The notes below the pieces were generated by a model. The model was not told where the DNA came from. It ran no database searches and worked only from the letters and a program-made list of their open reading frames with translations. From contig BJHM01000034.1 in the NCBI GenBank assembly GCA_014192625.1, positions 1 to 34,968 on the forward strand: 34,968 bases of DNA. The letters run 5' to 3'. Positions within the stretch are counted from its first letter, which is position 1, and each line of letters starts with the position of its first letter. The position numbers were made by a program, and so were the translations under genes. The DNA is from Planctomycetota bacterium. GTDB taxonomy: Bacteria > Planctomycetota > UBA1135 > UBA2386. This document shows positions 8,936-16,669 of this stretch, piece after piece.

Positions 8936-10381
8936 ATGCGAAAGTCTCTGTTGCTCGCGTCTGTCATGACTTCCTTGGCAATCCCGGCAATTGCTCAAGA
9001 ACCGACGGCAAAACGCAATCCTGGTTTGCAGCATAAAAACGGCTTGCAGATCGTCGAACCAGATGCGGCAGACCGAGAACTGCGCATGACGCCAGTGGTG
9101 CGCGCCGTGCAGAAAGCAGCAGACTCAGTGGTCAGCATCTTCGTCAACCACGATCTGACTTCCAGAATCGGCAATCGCATGGTAACGGAAGGCCAGGGCT
9201 CCGGCGTGATCCTCGACGAGACGGGCTTCGTCATCACCAATTGGCATGTGATCGCATCGACTCTCGACCGCACTGACTACCAGGTGCAAATCAAGCTGAA
9301 GGACGGCCGGACCCGCATGGCGCGCGTGGTCAGCAGTTCGGCGTTGCAAGATCTAGCGTTGCTAAAAATGCAGCTGGAAAAAAACGACATCGTGAAGCCC
9401 GTCGAGATTGGTCGTTCGGCAGATCTGATGATCGGCGAGACGCTGCTCGCCATCGGCAATCCGCAAGGTCACGCCAACACTGTGACCCAAGGCGTCCTGT
9501 CCGCCACCGGCAGGACGATCCACGCGGTTGGTCCAGATCGTGTGCCGCGCGATTACTCGGGCCTCCTGCAGACGGACGCTGCGATCAATCCAGGCAACAG
9601 CGGTGGCGCCCTGCTCGACATCACTGGCAAACTGGTCGGCATCAACAACGCGATGGCCATGGGTGCTGAAAACATCGGGTTCGCGATCCCGGTGGACACC
9701 GTGCGCGAAGTGTTTGAAAAGGACCTGCTCGCAAGTGACAGTTTTGCCTCGGTCTGGCTCGGCATGGAACTTTCTGAAACCAACGGCAGCTTGATCGTGC
9801 GGCAAATAAGCGCTGGTGGCCCAGCGGCTCAAGCGGGCATGAGGAAGGGCGATGCCGTGCTGGCAGCAGGCGAACAGCAACTGCACACCATGCTCGACTG
9901 GACACGGACGGTGTTGGCAGCACCGCTGGGCAAGCCGTTCCCGCTGCGAATAAATCGTGGCGGCGTTGAAGTGCGCCTGGCGCCAAAGCCGATGGCCCGC
10001 GCAGTCGGCGATATCCTGTCGATGTCGGGGGTTGAAATCGACGAGGTGGACGTCAGTGAAGATCCCGCCACGATTCAACGCGCCACCCGAGTCTTCTATG
10101 GCAACAACCGAAGAGGCGCATCGCTGACAACCGTGCTGCGCATAAAAAGTGTGCAACCAGACAGTCCAGCTGCGTTGCTGGAGTTGCAGCCTGGCGACCT
10201 GTTGTTGGCAACCACGTTGAGTGACGGCTTCCGCACACGTGACTACCGACTCGACTCGCTAACCGCGTTTGCCGACCTGCTGCGACAAGCCGAAAGCAGA
10301 GGTCAGGGACTGCGCCTTGTAGTACTGCGCGGCACCGAGGACCTCGTCGGCACGCTTGATGTGAGCCGCCGCAAGCACTGA
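8936..10381 (+). CDS. Exported trypsin-like serine protease with PDZ domains (HtrA/DegP-like)
   Basis: A 481-aa S1C-family protease. From ATG 8936 it starts MRKSLLLASVMTSLAIPAIA, a clear Sec signal peptide with cleavage near AQ|E, so it acts in the periplasm or outside the cell. An in-frame GTG at 8903 would add 11 residues in front of the signal peptide and is less likely. The catalytic triad is His104 (TNWHVIA), Asp139 (LQDLALLK) and Ser222 (NPGNSGGALL). A PDZ domain follows at about residues 275-350, and a second PDZ-like region lies at about 380-470 (SPAALLELQPGDLLLA). The role is probably degradation or chaperoning of misfolded envelope proteins. It appears monocistronic. An inverted repeat ATTCGC/GCGAAT (8870-8896) lies upstream but its role is unknown. 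Confidence 0.92.
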   Translation: MRKSLLLASVMTSLAIPAIAQEPTAKRNPGLQHKNGLQIVEPDAADRELRMTPVVRAVQKAADSVVSIFVNHDLTSRIGNRMVTEGQGSGVILDETGFVITNWHVIASTLDRTDYQVQIKLKDGRTRMARVVSSSALQDLALLKMQLEKNDIVKPVEIGRSADLMIGETLLAIGNPQGHANTVTQGVLSATGRTIHAVGPDRVPRDYSGLLQTDAAINPGNSGGALLDITGKLVGINNAMAMGAENIGFAIPVDTVREVFEKDLLASDSFASVWLGMELSETNGSLIVRQISAGGPAAQAGMRKGDAVLAAGEQQLHTMLDWTRTVLAAPLGKPFPLRINRGGVEVRLAPKPMARAVGDILSMSGVEIDEVDVSEDPATIQRATRVFYGNNRRGASLTTVLRIKSVQPDSPAALLELQPGDLLLATTLSDGFRTRDYRLDSLTAFADLLRQAESRGQGLRLVVLRGTEDLVGTLDVSRRKH

Positions 10382-10781
10382 TCGAAAAAACCAGCGCTCG
10401 GCAGTTCTGCGAGAAGCGAGCCGCACTCGCAGACGCCCCCCGTTGCAGGCCGACGACATTTGCATCCTTAGGCATGAGAGCCAATCAGCAAAGGCTCCAG
10501 CAGGCTCCTTGCAGGCCAATTCCAGCACCTCCAAAGCCTGCGCCTCCGACAATCGCTCCGTGGACAACGATCAACTCGCGCAGCGGCCTGCATCGAGAGT
10601 CCACATGACGAAACGCGAAAACCGGCGGACAAAAATTAGCTCCAGGGACGCTAACTCTGCCGCGCAGCAACGTCACTGCAGGAATGGCGTTAGGTCCAGT
10701 GCAGTGCGCCTAGAGCAGTGCGCCTAGAAATGGCGGTGCGCCAAAACCCGATTTGGCAACACGGCAACAACCGCAACCGCG
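10382..10781. other. 400-bp intergenic region without a supported gene
   Basis: This stretch lies between the stops of the exported protease (plus strand) and the Nudix gene (minus strand). Short frames exist on both strands, but none shows a recognisable domain, signal peptide or convincing ribosome binding site. The longest minus-strand one (10567 to 10259) runs antisense into the protease gene. No intrinsic terminator with a T-run is evident. It contains one perfect 14-bp tandem duplication, listed separately. Confidence 0.6.
10701..10728. repeat. Perfect 14-bp tandem duplication
   Basis: The 14-mer GCAGTGCGCCTAGA occurs twice back to back (10701-10714 and 10715-10728) in a non-coding region. 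It looks like a simple slippage duplication. Confidence 0.9.
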
Positions 10782-11288
10782 TCAATTGTCGTCGCACCAA
10801 TCGGCGGCGAAGTAGTTGCCGCCGTGCTTGAGCCAGTATGCAAAACTTTTGTGATATGGCGCCGTCAGAACCGCCTGCAACTCATTGCGAGGAATCCAGC
10901 GCACCGCCAAAATTTCGGCGCCGGCTTTTGCTTCTCCCACCGCGTCCGCACGAAAGAAGAACGACCGCCAGACGTGCGACCGACGACCGCGAAAAATGCG
11001 CGACCCATCCTGCAAAAACAGCAACTCTGGCGCGACCTTGATCACGAGGTTCGTCTCTTCCAGCAGCTCACGCGCCAGTGCTTCGGACAACAATTCTTTT
11101 GCCTCAACACCGCCACCTGGCAGATCCCAGGTGAGCATCGAACGACCAGCAATGATCCGTTCGTTTTGCACCATCAAAATCCCAGCCGCGCGCTCCACCA
11201 AAGCAAACACGCCAAGAAAATCAGAGCGCGCCTGATGAGCTAGGGGATCGGTCGGCGGTTGGCTTTGGTTGCTGGTGCTCATCGACAA
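10782..11288 (-). CDS. Nudix hydrolase
   Basis: A 168-aa protein with a Nudix box at about residues 59-81: GG-VEAKE, then LLSEALA, then RELLEETNL. The RELLEE metal-binding glutamates are intact; the late glycine of the consensus (EExGU) is Asn. Nudix enzymes hydrolyse nucleoside diphosphates linked to another group; the substrate here may be a nucleotide sugar or a damaged nucleotide, but the sequence does not decide. It is the last gene of a minus-strand run: the upstream glycosyltransferase stops 9 nt before this start, so they are probably co-transcribed. Met3 is an alternative start. Confidence 0.88.
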   Translation of the reverse strand: MSMSTSNQSQPPTDPLAHQARSDFLGVFALVERAAGILMVQNERIIAGRSMLTWDLPGGGVEAKELLSEALARELLEETNLVIKVAPELLFLQDGSRIFRGRRSHVWRSFFFRADAVGEAKAGAEILAVRWIPRNELQAVLTAPYHKSFAYWLKHGGNYFAADWCDDN

Positions 11289-11297
11289 TAGCGAATG

Positions 11298-12440
11298 CTA
11301 ACCGCGCGCCGCTTGATAAGTAGCGAGCAGTATCGACGCCACGTTTTCGGGCAGACATCGCGCTCGACCAGCGAGTCCGTTGGTGATGCACTGCGAATGC
11401 AAGATCGAATCCGCACGCAGGCGTTGTAGGGCTGCGACCAATCCTTTGGGGCCCTGCTGCTCTGGCACCAAAACGCCACAGCCAGCAGCGAGCACATCGC
11501 AAACACCAGGAACGTCGTATCCAACCACCGGCACTTTGGCTTCAAACGCTTCGACCGCAACCAGGGGAAGCCCCTCTCGAATACTGGTCAAAACCAAAGC
11601 GTCAAACGCTGGCAGTAAGGACCGGACCGAGTGATTCACGCCATGAAAAGTAAGTCGTCGCAGATCGCGGTAATGACGCTGCAATCGCGGTGCGTCTGGC
11701 CCATCGCCAAATACATGACCAAAGAGCCATGGCGCGATTTGAACCGCCTCCGCAAAGTGATCGACGCGCTTGATCGGCACTAGGCGGCCGATGCACGCGA
11801 CCAAAAACTGATCGTCGACTACGCCGAGTTGCTGGCGAGCTACTGCCCGATCGACCGATGGCCATGACCGAACCGCTGGCGGCACGACGTGAAATCGCTT
11901 GTGGTCGGCGATGCCTAGTTCGCTGAGTTCGGTGGCGCAACTGTCGCTGATGGTGAACAACAAATTCGTTCGGCGTGCGAGCCGCCGTTCGAGATTGGCT
12001 AGCAGATGAGATCTTATTGGGCCGAAGTAATCGCGCAGAACGTGGCCGTGAAAGGTATGGGCCACCACCGGCACGCGCGCTGAAAACGCAGCCTGCCTGC
12101 CGAGCCATCCGGCTTTACTGGTGTGCGTGTGCACGACATCTGGTTGGCTCACAGCAAGCAACTCGGTCAATTGTCGCTTGATCCTTTGATCGCCCAGCCA
12201 CGGCAAGTGGTTACTGAGTTCGGGCAACAACAGCAGGCCTTCAGAGTTTGCCTTGATCGAATCTGGTGTGAGAATCGGGATGCCACTGCTCGCCATATCA
12301 AACGGGGCTTCGTCTTTTTGGCATCGCCCGGTGATCAGCAACGTCCCTGCGCCGAGTGCTCGCATGGCATGCCAAAGCGGGACGGCCTGGGTCATCGGCC
12401 CGCCTACATTTGGCCGCGTGAGAATGCGAACTACGTGCAC
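11298..12440 (-). CDS. Glycosyltransferase family 4 (GT-B fold)
   Basis: A 380-aa retaining-type GT-B glycosyltransferase. The N-terminal acceptor half starts with the strand MHVVRILTRPNVGGPMTQ, whose GG loop is typical of GT4. The C-terminal half has the donor-binding features: CIGRLVPIKRVD (Arg and Lys that contact the nucleotide diphosphate), GDGPDAPRL, and the E-x7-E motif in REGLPLVAVEAF. It probably transfers a sugar from a nucleotide donor to a lipid-linked or surface glycan at the cytoplasmic face of the membrane. Its start overlaps the end of the asnB-like gene by 10 bp, and a Nudix gene follows 9 nt downstream. This coupling points to one operon for a glycan or glycolipid, but the product is unknown. 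Confidence 0.92.
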   Translation of the reverse strand: MHVVRILTRPNVGGPMTQAVPLWHAMRALGAGTLLITGRCQKDEAPFDMASSGIPILTPDSIKANSEGLLLLPELSNHLPWLGDQRIKRQLTELLAVSQPDVVHTHTSKAGWLGRQAAFSARVPVVAHTFHGHVLRDYFGPIRSHLLANLERRLARRTNLLFTISDSCATELSELGIADHKRFHVVPPAVRSWPSVDRAVARQQLGVVDDQFLVACIGRLVPIKRVDHFAEAVQIAPWLFGHVFGDGPDAPRLQRHYRDLRRLTFHGVNHSVRSLLPAFDALVLTSIREGLPLVAVEAFEAKVPVVGYDVPGVCDVLAAGCGVLVPEQQGPKGLVAALQRLRADSILHSQCITNGLAGRARCLPENVASILLATYQAARG

Positions 12441-14197
12441 GAAAGCGATTCCTTGGCACGCAGGTGATACTCGTAGGCCAACACGAGATACAGCGCGTGA
12501 CCAAGGTCTGCGCGGCCACTTCGGTGTCGATCAATCGCACGGTCTAGACCGTTCGCACGCAGATGCAATCGTTCGCGGGTACGCACGTCGCGCAACACAT
12601 CAAGGCACGGCAACGGACCTCGAAACCAACGGTCGAGCGGCAAACCAAAACCGCGTTTCTTCGCGCGCAGCACATCCCTAGGCAGCAACTTTCTGAAGGC
12701 CGCCCGCAAGGGTGCCTTGCCAAGCGCGGTCGCAGCTGGGATGGCAGTCATCGTGGCTAGCACCTCGGCATCGAGGAATGGACAGCGGCCCTCGATTTGT
12801 GCAGCCATCGTTGCCACGTCGAGTTTTGGCAGCAGGTCGCGTCGGAGATACACCTGCTGCTCGATAGCACGCGCGCGCTCCAAACGATTACTCCCCACAG
12901 CGACGACCGATAATGGTGGCGCAACTGCAAACGACGGCGCGAGAACAGAATGACGAAATGCAGGCGGCGTCACGGCGAGTAGCTCTGCAAACGGATCCTG
13001 CGCGGCAACGGCACGCCACAACCGCGCACCGCGCCGCATTGACCATCTTGGTGCTGGAAGTCCAACTAAGCGCAGCCAACACACCCGTGCCAATGCGCGG
13101 TGCCGCGCATAACCGAGCAGACCTTCATCACTGCCTTCACCGGACAGCAGCACGCGCACGCCATCCTGAGCGGCTGCCTTGGCAAGCGCATGCAAGGCAA
13201 GCACCGATGGATCACCGAGCGGCAATCCCCAATCGGAGGTTAGTTGCGGCAGCGCATCGAGTAACTCAGGACCGCCGTCGACCGGACGCAGGCGATGACC
13301 GCAATGGCTGGCGACCAACGCGGCAACGCGCCGCTCCTCATCAGGCTCGCCTTCGGCACAAAACTGATAGCCATCGACCCGCGCGCCAAGCTGCTGCAAT
13401 GAAGCAGCGAGACAGCTGCTGTCGAGGCCGCCTGACAAAGCGAGTGCCACAAGACCTTCCGCATCATGGCAGCGCGCTGTTGCCGCGAGTAAGGCCGCCG
13501 CGAGATCTTGCTTTCCAGTGGCTCGCTGCGGCGGCGCATGGTGCTCGCCGGTTGTAGCCACCGACAAGACCCCAGCAAGGGCATCATCAACGGTCAAATC
13601 TGGACCAACAGCACGCAGTGTGGATGTAGTGCCACGGGCGAAAAACTCCGCCGTCGAATCCTGCGTCAGTTCGATGTCGATGCCCAGCGCAAACAGTGCC
13701 CGCGTGGTCGACGCGAACGCTACGACGCGACCGCCTTCTCGCAAAACGAACAACGGTTTCTCACCAACCCTATCGCGCACCAGCACGAGCTGCCCGTGCT
13801 CCTCATCGACCACCGCAAGGGCGTGATGGCCGCGCAAGTTGGCGAGCGATTTTTTGTCACCGCGTGCAACCAAGAGCGGTGCCAGCCACGCGTCATTTGG
13901 CAGTGCATGACGACTCGACAAGCTTGGTAACAATGCGTCCCAACGCTCTCGAGCATCGGTGATCGCGCCATTGAGCACCGCGGCATAGCGTCCGCCTCGA
14001 CGCAGCACCGGCTGATGGCTTTTTTGGTTGCTGATCGACAAGCGCGCGCAACCAATCACAAAATCACCAAGCCGCGTCACGCGCTGCGAATCGCGTCCAC
14101 GCCAAGTCAAACTCGCCAAGGCGGCATCGATCCGCAAATCGGCCCCTAGGGTGCGACTGGCTAGCCAACTACTGCGCACACCGAAGATGCCACACAC
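12431..14197 (-). CDS. Asparagine synthase-like glutamine amidotransferase (AsnB family)
   Basis: A 588-aa two-domain protein. The N-terminal Ntn glutaminase domain starts MCGIFGV, with Cys2 as nucleophile after Met removal. The C-terminal synthetase domain carries the PP-loop ALSGGLDSSCLA and the GEGSDEGLLGY motif for AMP-forming ATP use. Length fits AsnB. Some glutaminase-site residues differ from the usual pattern: the RGPD motif is RGRDS and the NGEI motif is NGAI. AsnB paralogues in polysaccharide loci often amidate sugar acids or other substrates rather than making free asparagine; the overlap with a glycosyltransferase gene supports that here, but it is inference. The start ATG at 14197 is fixed by the MCGI signature. 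Confidence 0.92.
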   Translation of the reverse strand: MCGIFGVRSSWLASRTLGADLRIDAALASLTWRGRDSQRVTRLGDFVIGCARLSISNQKSHQPVLRRGGRYAAVLNGAITDARERWDALLPSLSSRHALPNDAWLAPLLVARGDKKSLANLRGHHALAVVDEEHGQLVLVRDRVGEKPLFVLREGGRVVAFASTTRALFALGIDIELTQDSTAEFFARGTTSTLRAVGPDLTVDDALAGVLSVATTGEHHAPPQRATGKQDLAAALLAATARCHDAEGLVALALSGGLDSSCLAASLQQLGARVDGYQFCAEGEPDEERRVAALVASHCGHRLRPVDGGPELLDALPQLTSDWGLPLGDPSVLALHALAKAAAQDGVRVLLSGEGSDEGLLGYARHRALARVCWLRLVGLPAPRWSMRRGARLWRAVAAQDPFAELLAVTPPAFRHSVLAPSFAVAPPLSVVAVGSNRLERARAIEQQVYLRRDLLPKLDVATMAAQIEGRCPFLDAEVLATMTAIPAATALGKAPLRAAFRKLLPRDVLRAKKRGFGLPLDRWFRGPLPCLDVLRDVRTRERLHLRANGLDRAIDRHRSGRADLGHALYLVLAYEYHLRAKESLSCT

Positions 14198-14262
14198 AAG
14201 GGCTAGTCATCCACGATGCGTTGCGCCGCCGCAAGGGTGAGTTGCCCTTGTTGGGTGCAGGA

Positions 14263-14745
14263 TCAGCTTGCAGTCATGTCGAGGTGCGACAGCAGAAAGA
14301 AATGCCAGCACAACAGGATCGAATAGCCGACCAAAACCGTGATCAGGCCGATTCGTGCTGCGCGAAAGTTCTTCGTGATGGTCAAGAACGCGACACAAAG
14401 ACCAATGCCTACGGTCTTGAAAAGAATGAAGGTGAACGGGCCGAAATCGAGCACCTGCTGCACAAACGGATTCACCTCTCGACCGCCATGGGCAAGGAAC
14501 AACAACGTGAACCACGCGTCGAGCAGGTTGAGCCCGATGATGGTTACCGCCAGCATGAATAAGCGCCCGCCATAAACATCAACGAACATTGCAGCGTCGT
14601 CTTCGCCTCGCCGTTTGCCACGTCGGCGGCCACCGATGAACGAGTAGCGCGATAGCATGGGAGTTGGTCGAACTCGACGATCACCTGTGCGGCGATCTTG
14701 TTCGGAAAGAATTCCAACAGGAGGATGTGAAAGGGTGGTCATCAT
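14263..14745 (-). CDS. DUF5658 membrane protein
   Basis: A 160-aa protein with a very basic cytoplasmic N-terminus (RRTGDRRVRP, then GGRRRGKRRGED) and three predicted membrane helices at about residues 59-82, 103-123 and 130-152. The signature NLLDAWFTLLFLAHGG followed by EVNPF matches the DUF5658 family, whose function is unknown. The start is ATGATG at 14745/14742; no strong ribosome binding site is visible. It lies 65 bp upstream of the asnB-like gene on the same strand and may be co-transcribed, although a short CAAGGG/CCCTTG inverted repeat (14232-14250) lies between them. Confidence 0.8.
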   Translation of the reverse strand: MMTTLSHPPVGILSEQDRRTGDRRVRPTPMLSRYSFIGGRRRGKRRGEDDAAMFVDVYGGRLFMLAVTIIGLNLLDAWFTLLFLAHGGREVNPFVQQVLDFGPFTFILFKTVGIGLCVAFLTITKNFRAARIGLITVLVGYSILLCWHFFLLSHLDMTAS

Positions 14746-14835
14746 GTAGGGGATTGGACAGCCGAAGATTACCCTTCACCGCGAGTGCCTTGGTCTGCCG
14801 GTTGAAGTTCCTTTGCACCTTGTCCTGCACGCTCG

Positions 14836-16080
14836 ATGGCAACGGAATTTTCTAGGTTTCGTAATGAGACTCACGGCAGCGCAATCGAAGTTGCCTTGCG
14901 CCATGGCGCAGGTCATCCTTTGTTGGTGTCGATACCAAAGATCGAGCTAAAAGTTCGCGTTCGTGGCCGTCATCCTTGGTTCTATCGAAAGATGGTCCAA
15001 AAACCAACGCGGCCTTTGCCTGCCGGTTGCGTGGTGCACGTGGTGGATCGCGATGGCCGTGCGATCGGATCCGGCCTGTTCAATCCACGCACGGACTTGG
15101 CACTGCGCATGTTCAGCACGACGCTGATCGAGGACCAAAAGAAGTACTTCGTTCAGATGTTGAAGACTGCGCTCGCCATGCGCGAGAGCGTGCTGTTGTT
15201 GCCAAGCGTCACCAATGCCTACCGCGTGATTCACAGCGAAGCGGATGGCTGCCCGGGTCTGATCCTTGATCGTCTCGGCAATGCATTCGTCGCCCAAGTC
15301 CACAGCCTTGGCATGCAAAATCAAATGGAACCGATGGGCGAATGGCTGCGCGAGCAAGTGCGCGACTGCAAACTGGTTTTATTGCAGGATGACGACTCGG
15401 TCCGCCGCGAAGGCATGGAACGCCTGCCCCGCCCGCAACCCGTCGCCGTGAGTGTCAATGAGCATGGCATTCACTACGCGGTTCAGGCTGGTGGCGGCCA
15501 CAAGACCGGATTCTTCGCGGATCAACGCGACAACCGGCAGCTAGTACGCCAACTGAGCAAGGGCCGAAGAGTGCTCGACCTCTGTTGCAACGCTGGCGGG
15601 TTTGCGATGAATGCCGTCGCTGGTGGCGCAAAGAGCGTGCTCGCCTCCGACCTCGATGAAGCGATGGTGGCGGCGACCGTGCGCAACGCGGCGCAAAACA
15701 AACTGCGAGTCGATACCCAGCACGCCGACGCATTCGATCTGTTGCGTGAGTTGAAAGGCGGCGAGTACGACCTGATCGTGCTGGATCCGCCGAAGTGGGT
15801 GCCGCATCGCGAAGAGTTCGAACAGGGGATCGCGCGCTACCGCGACCTCAACCGTCTCGCGTTCCAGAAAATCGCCGATGGTGGCATTCTGGTCACTTGT
15901 TCTTGCTCCGGATCCGTCAGCGAGGAGTCCTTCTTGCGCATGTTGCAAGATGCCGCGTCCGAAGCCTCGGTCGATGCGCGCGTGCTATTTCTACGCGGCG
16001 CAGGTGCCGACCATCCGGCCGCGTTGCAGTGCCTGGAGACGCGCTATCTGAAAGTTGCAGTTTTGGCCGTTTCGCGATGA
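14836..16080 (+). CDS. RlmI-like 23S rRNA (cytosine-C5) methyltransferase
   Basis: A 414-aa protein with an N-terminal PUA-like RNA-binding domain (about residues 31-110, with RGRHPWFYRKMV) and a C-terminal class I SAM methyltransferase domain. Motif I is RVLDLCCNAGGFAMNA, the catalytic motif IV is LIVLDPPKW, and motif VI is TCSCSGSV with Cys355 and Cys357. The C-terminal GADHPAALQC-LETRYLK segment is also typical of RlmI, which makes m5C1962 in E. coli 23S rRNA. The ATG at 14836 gives about 30 residues before the conserved part; GTG 14926 (VSIPKIELK) is a plausible shorter start. The last codon overlaps the start of the next gene (ATGA), implying translational coupling. Confidence 0.88.
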   Translation: MATEFSRFRNETHGSAIEVALRHGAGHPLLVSIPKIELKVRVRGRHPWFYRKMVQKPTRPLPAGCVVHVVDRDGRAIGSGLFNPRTDLALRMFSTTLIEDQKKYFVQMLKTALAMRESVLLLPSVTNAYRVIHSEADGCPGLILDRLGNAFVAQVHSLGMQNQMEPMGEWLREQVRDCKLVLLQDDDSVRREGMERLPRPQPVAVSVNEHGIHYAVQAGGGHKTGFFADQRDNRQLVRQLSKGRRVLDLCCNAGGFAMNAVAGGAKSVLASDLDEAMVAATVRNAAQNKLRVDTQHADAFDLLRELKGGEYDLIVLDPPKWVPHREEFEQGIARYRDLNRLAFQKIADGGILVTCSCSGSVSEESFLRMLQDAASEASVDARVLFLRGAGADHPAALQCLETRYLKVAVLAVSR

Positions 16081-16658
16081 CCCCTGTTGACGCACGGCTG
16101 CGTGCTGCCGTGCGGCCGCTTCCGTTTCCGTGGCAATCTGGCGCCGAAACCAACGCGGCCGTGCTGGTGCCGTTCTGCACCGTCAATCATGAAGAATGCC
16201 TCGTGTTCACCGTGCGGCATCACGCGCTTTCGCAGCATGCAGGGCAAGTGTCTTTCCCTGGCGGGCGATGTGACAACGACCTCGATCCGGTTGCCTGCGC
16301 CCTGCGCGAGACCCATGAGGAGATTGGCGTTGCGAGGCCGAACTCAACCGCCTTTGGCCACCTCGGCACGCGGATCAGCTCTTCCAACTATCGCGTGCAC
16401 TGCGTCGTCGGACGCATCCAACACGCAAACCCGCAAGATTGCGACCCACACGAAGTGGCGCGCTTGTTGATCGTGCCGCTGCGCTCCCTGCTGCAACTAG
16501 ATCGCTGGCACGAACGACAACCAACGCTGGCGGAAGCTGGCCGCGTCTACCTGCCGAGTCCGCACTTCGAAGTGGGCAACGACCTGATCTGGGGACTGAC
16601 GGGACGGTTTACTTATGACCTGGTAACCGCCCTGCAAAATGGCGGCACAGTGCCGTGA
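16077..16658 (+). CDS. Nudix hydrolase of the CoA-diphosphatase (NudL) type
   Basis: A 193-aa Nudix protein. The segment HAGQVSFPGGRCDNDLD followed by CALRETHEEIGV contains the extended CoA-pyrophosphatase signature (GQVSFPGG) just before and within the Nudix box (residues 62-85), with the metal-binding RETHEE glutamates intact. The family cleaves CoA or acyl-CoA to phosphopantetheine and 3',5'-ADP. The frame is open further upstream, but ATG 16077 overlaps the previous stop as ATGA and gives the normal NudL length. It ends 11 nt from the stop of the convergent pheT. Confidence 0.88.
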   Translation: MTPVDARLRAAVRPLPFPWQSGAETNAAVLVPFCTVNHEECLVFTVRHHALSQHAGQVSFPGGRCDNDLDPVACALRETHEEIGVARPNSTAFGHLGTRISSSNYRVHCVVGRIQHANPQDCDPHEVARLLIVPLRSLLQLDRWHERQPTLAEAGRVYLPSPHFEVGNDLIWGLTGRFTYDLVTALQNGGTVP

Positions 16659-16669
16659 CGCAGCGCAAC

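Noticed and set aside
10259-10567. 102-codon minus-strand frame overlapping the 3' end of the HtrA-like gene
   Set aside because: No homology recognised, it runs antisense into a certain gene, and no convincing ribosome binding site was seen.
14232-14250. CAAGGG/CCCTTG hairpin between the DUF5658 and asnB-like genes as a terminator
   Set aside because: The stem is only 6 bp and no T-run follows on the minus strand.
15795-16076. Longer start for the CoA-diphosphatase-type Nudix gene
   Set aside because: The extra part overlaps the rRNA methyltransferase in another frame; ATG 16077 gives the normal family length and an ATGA junction.
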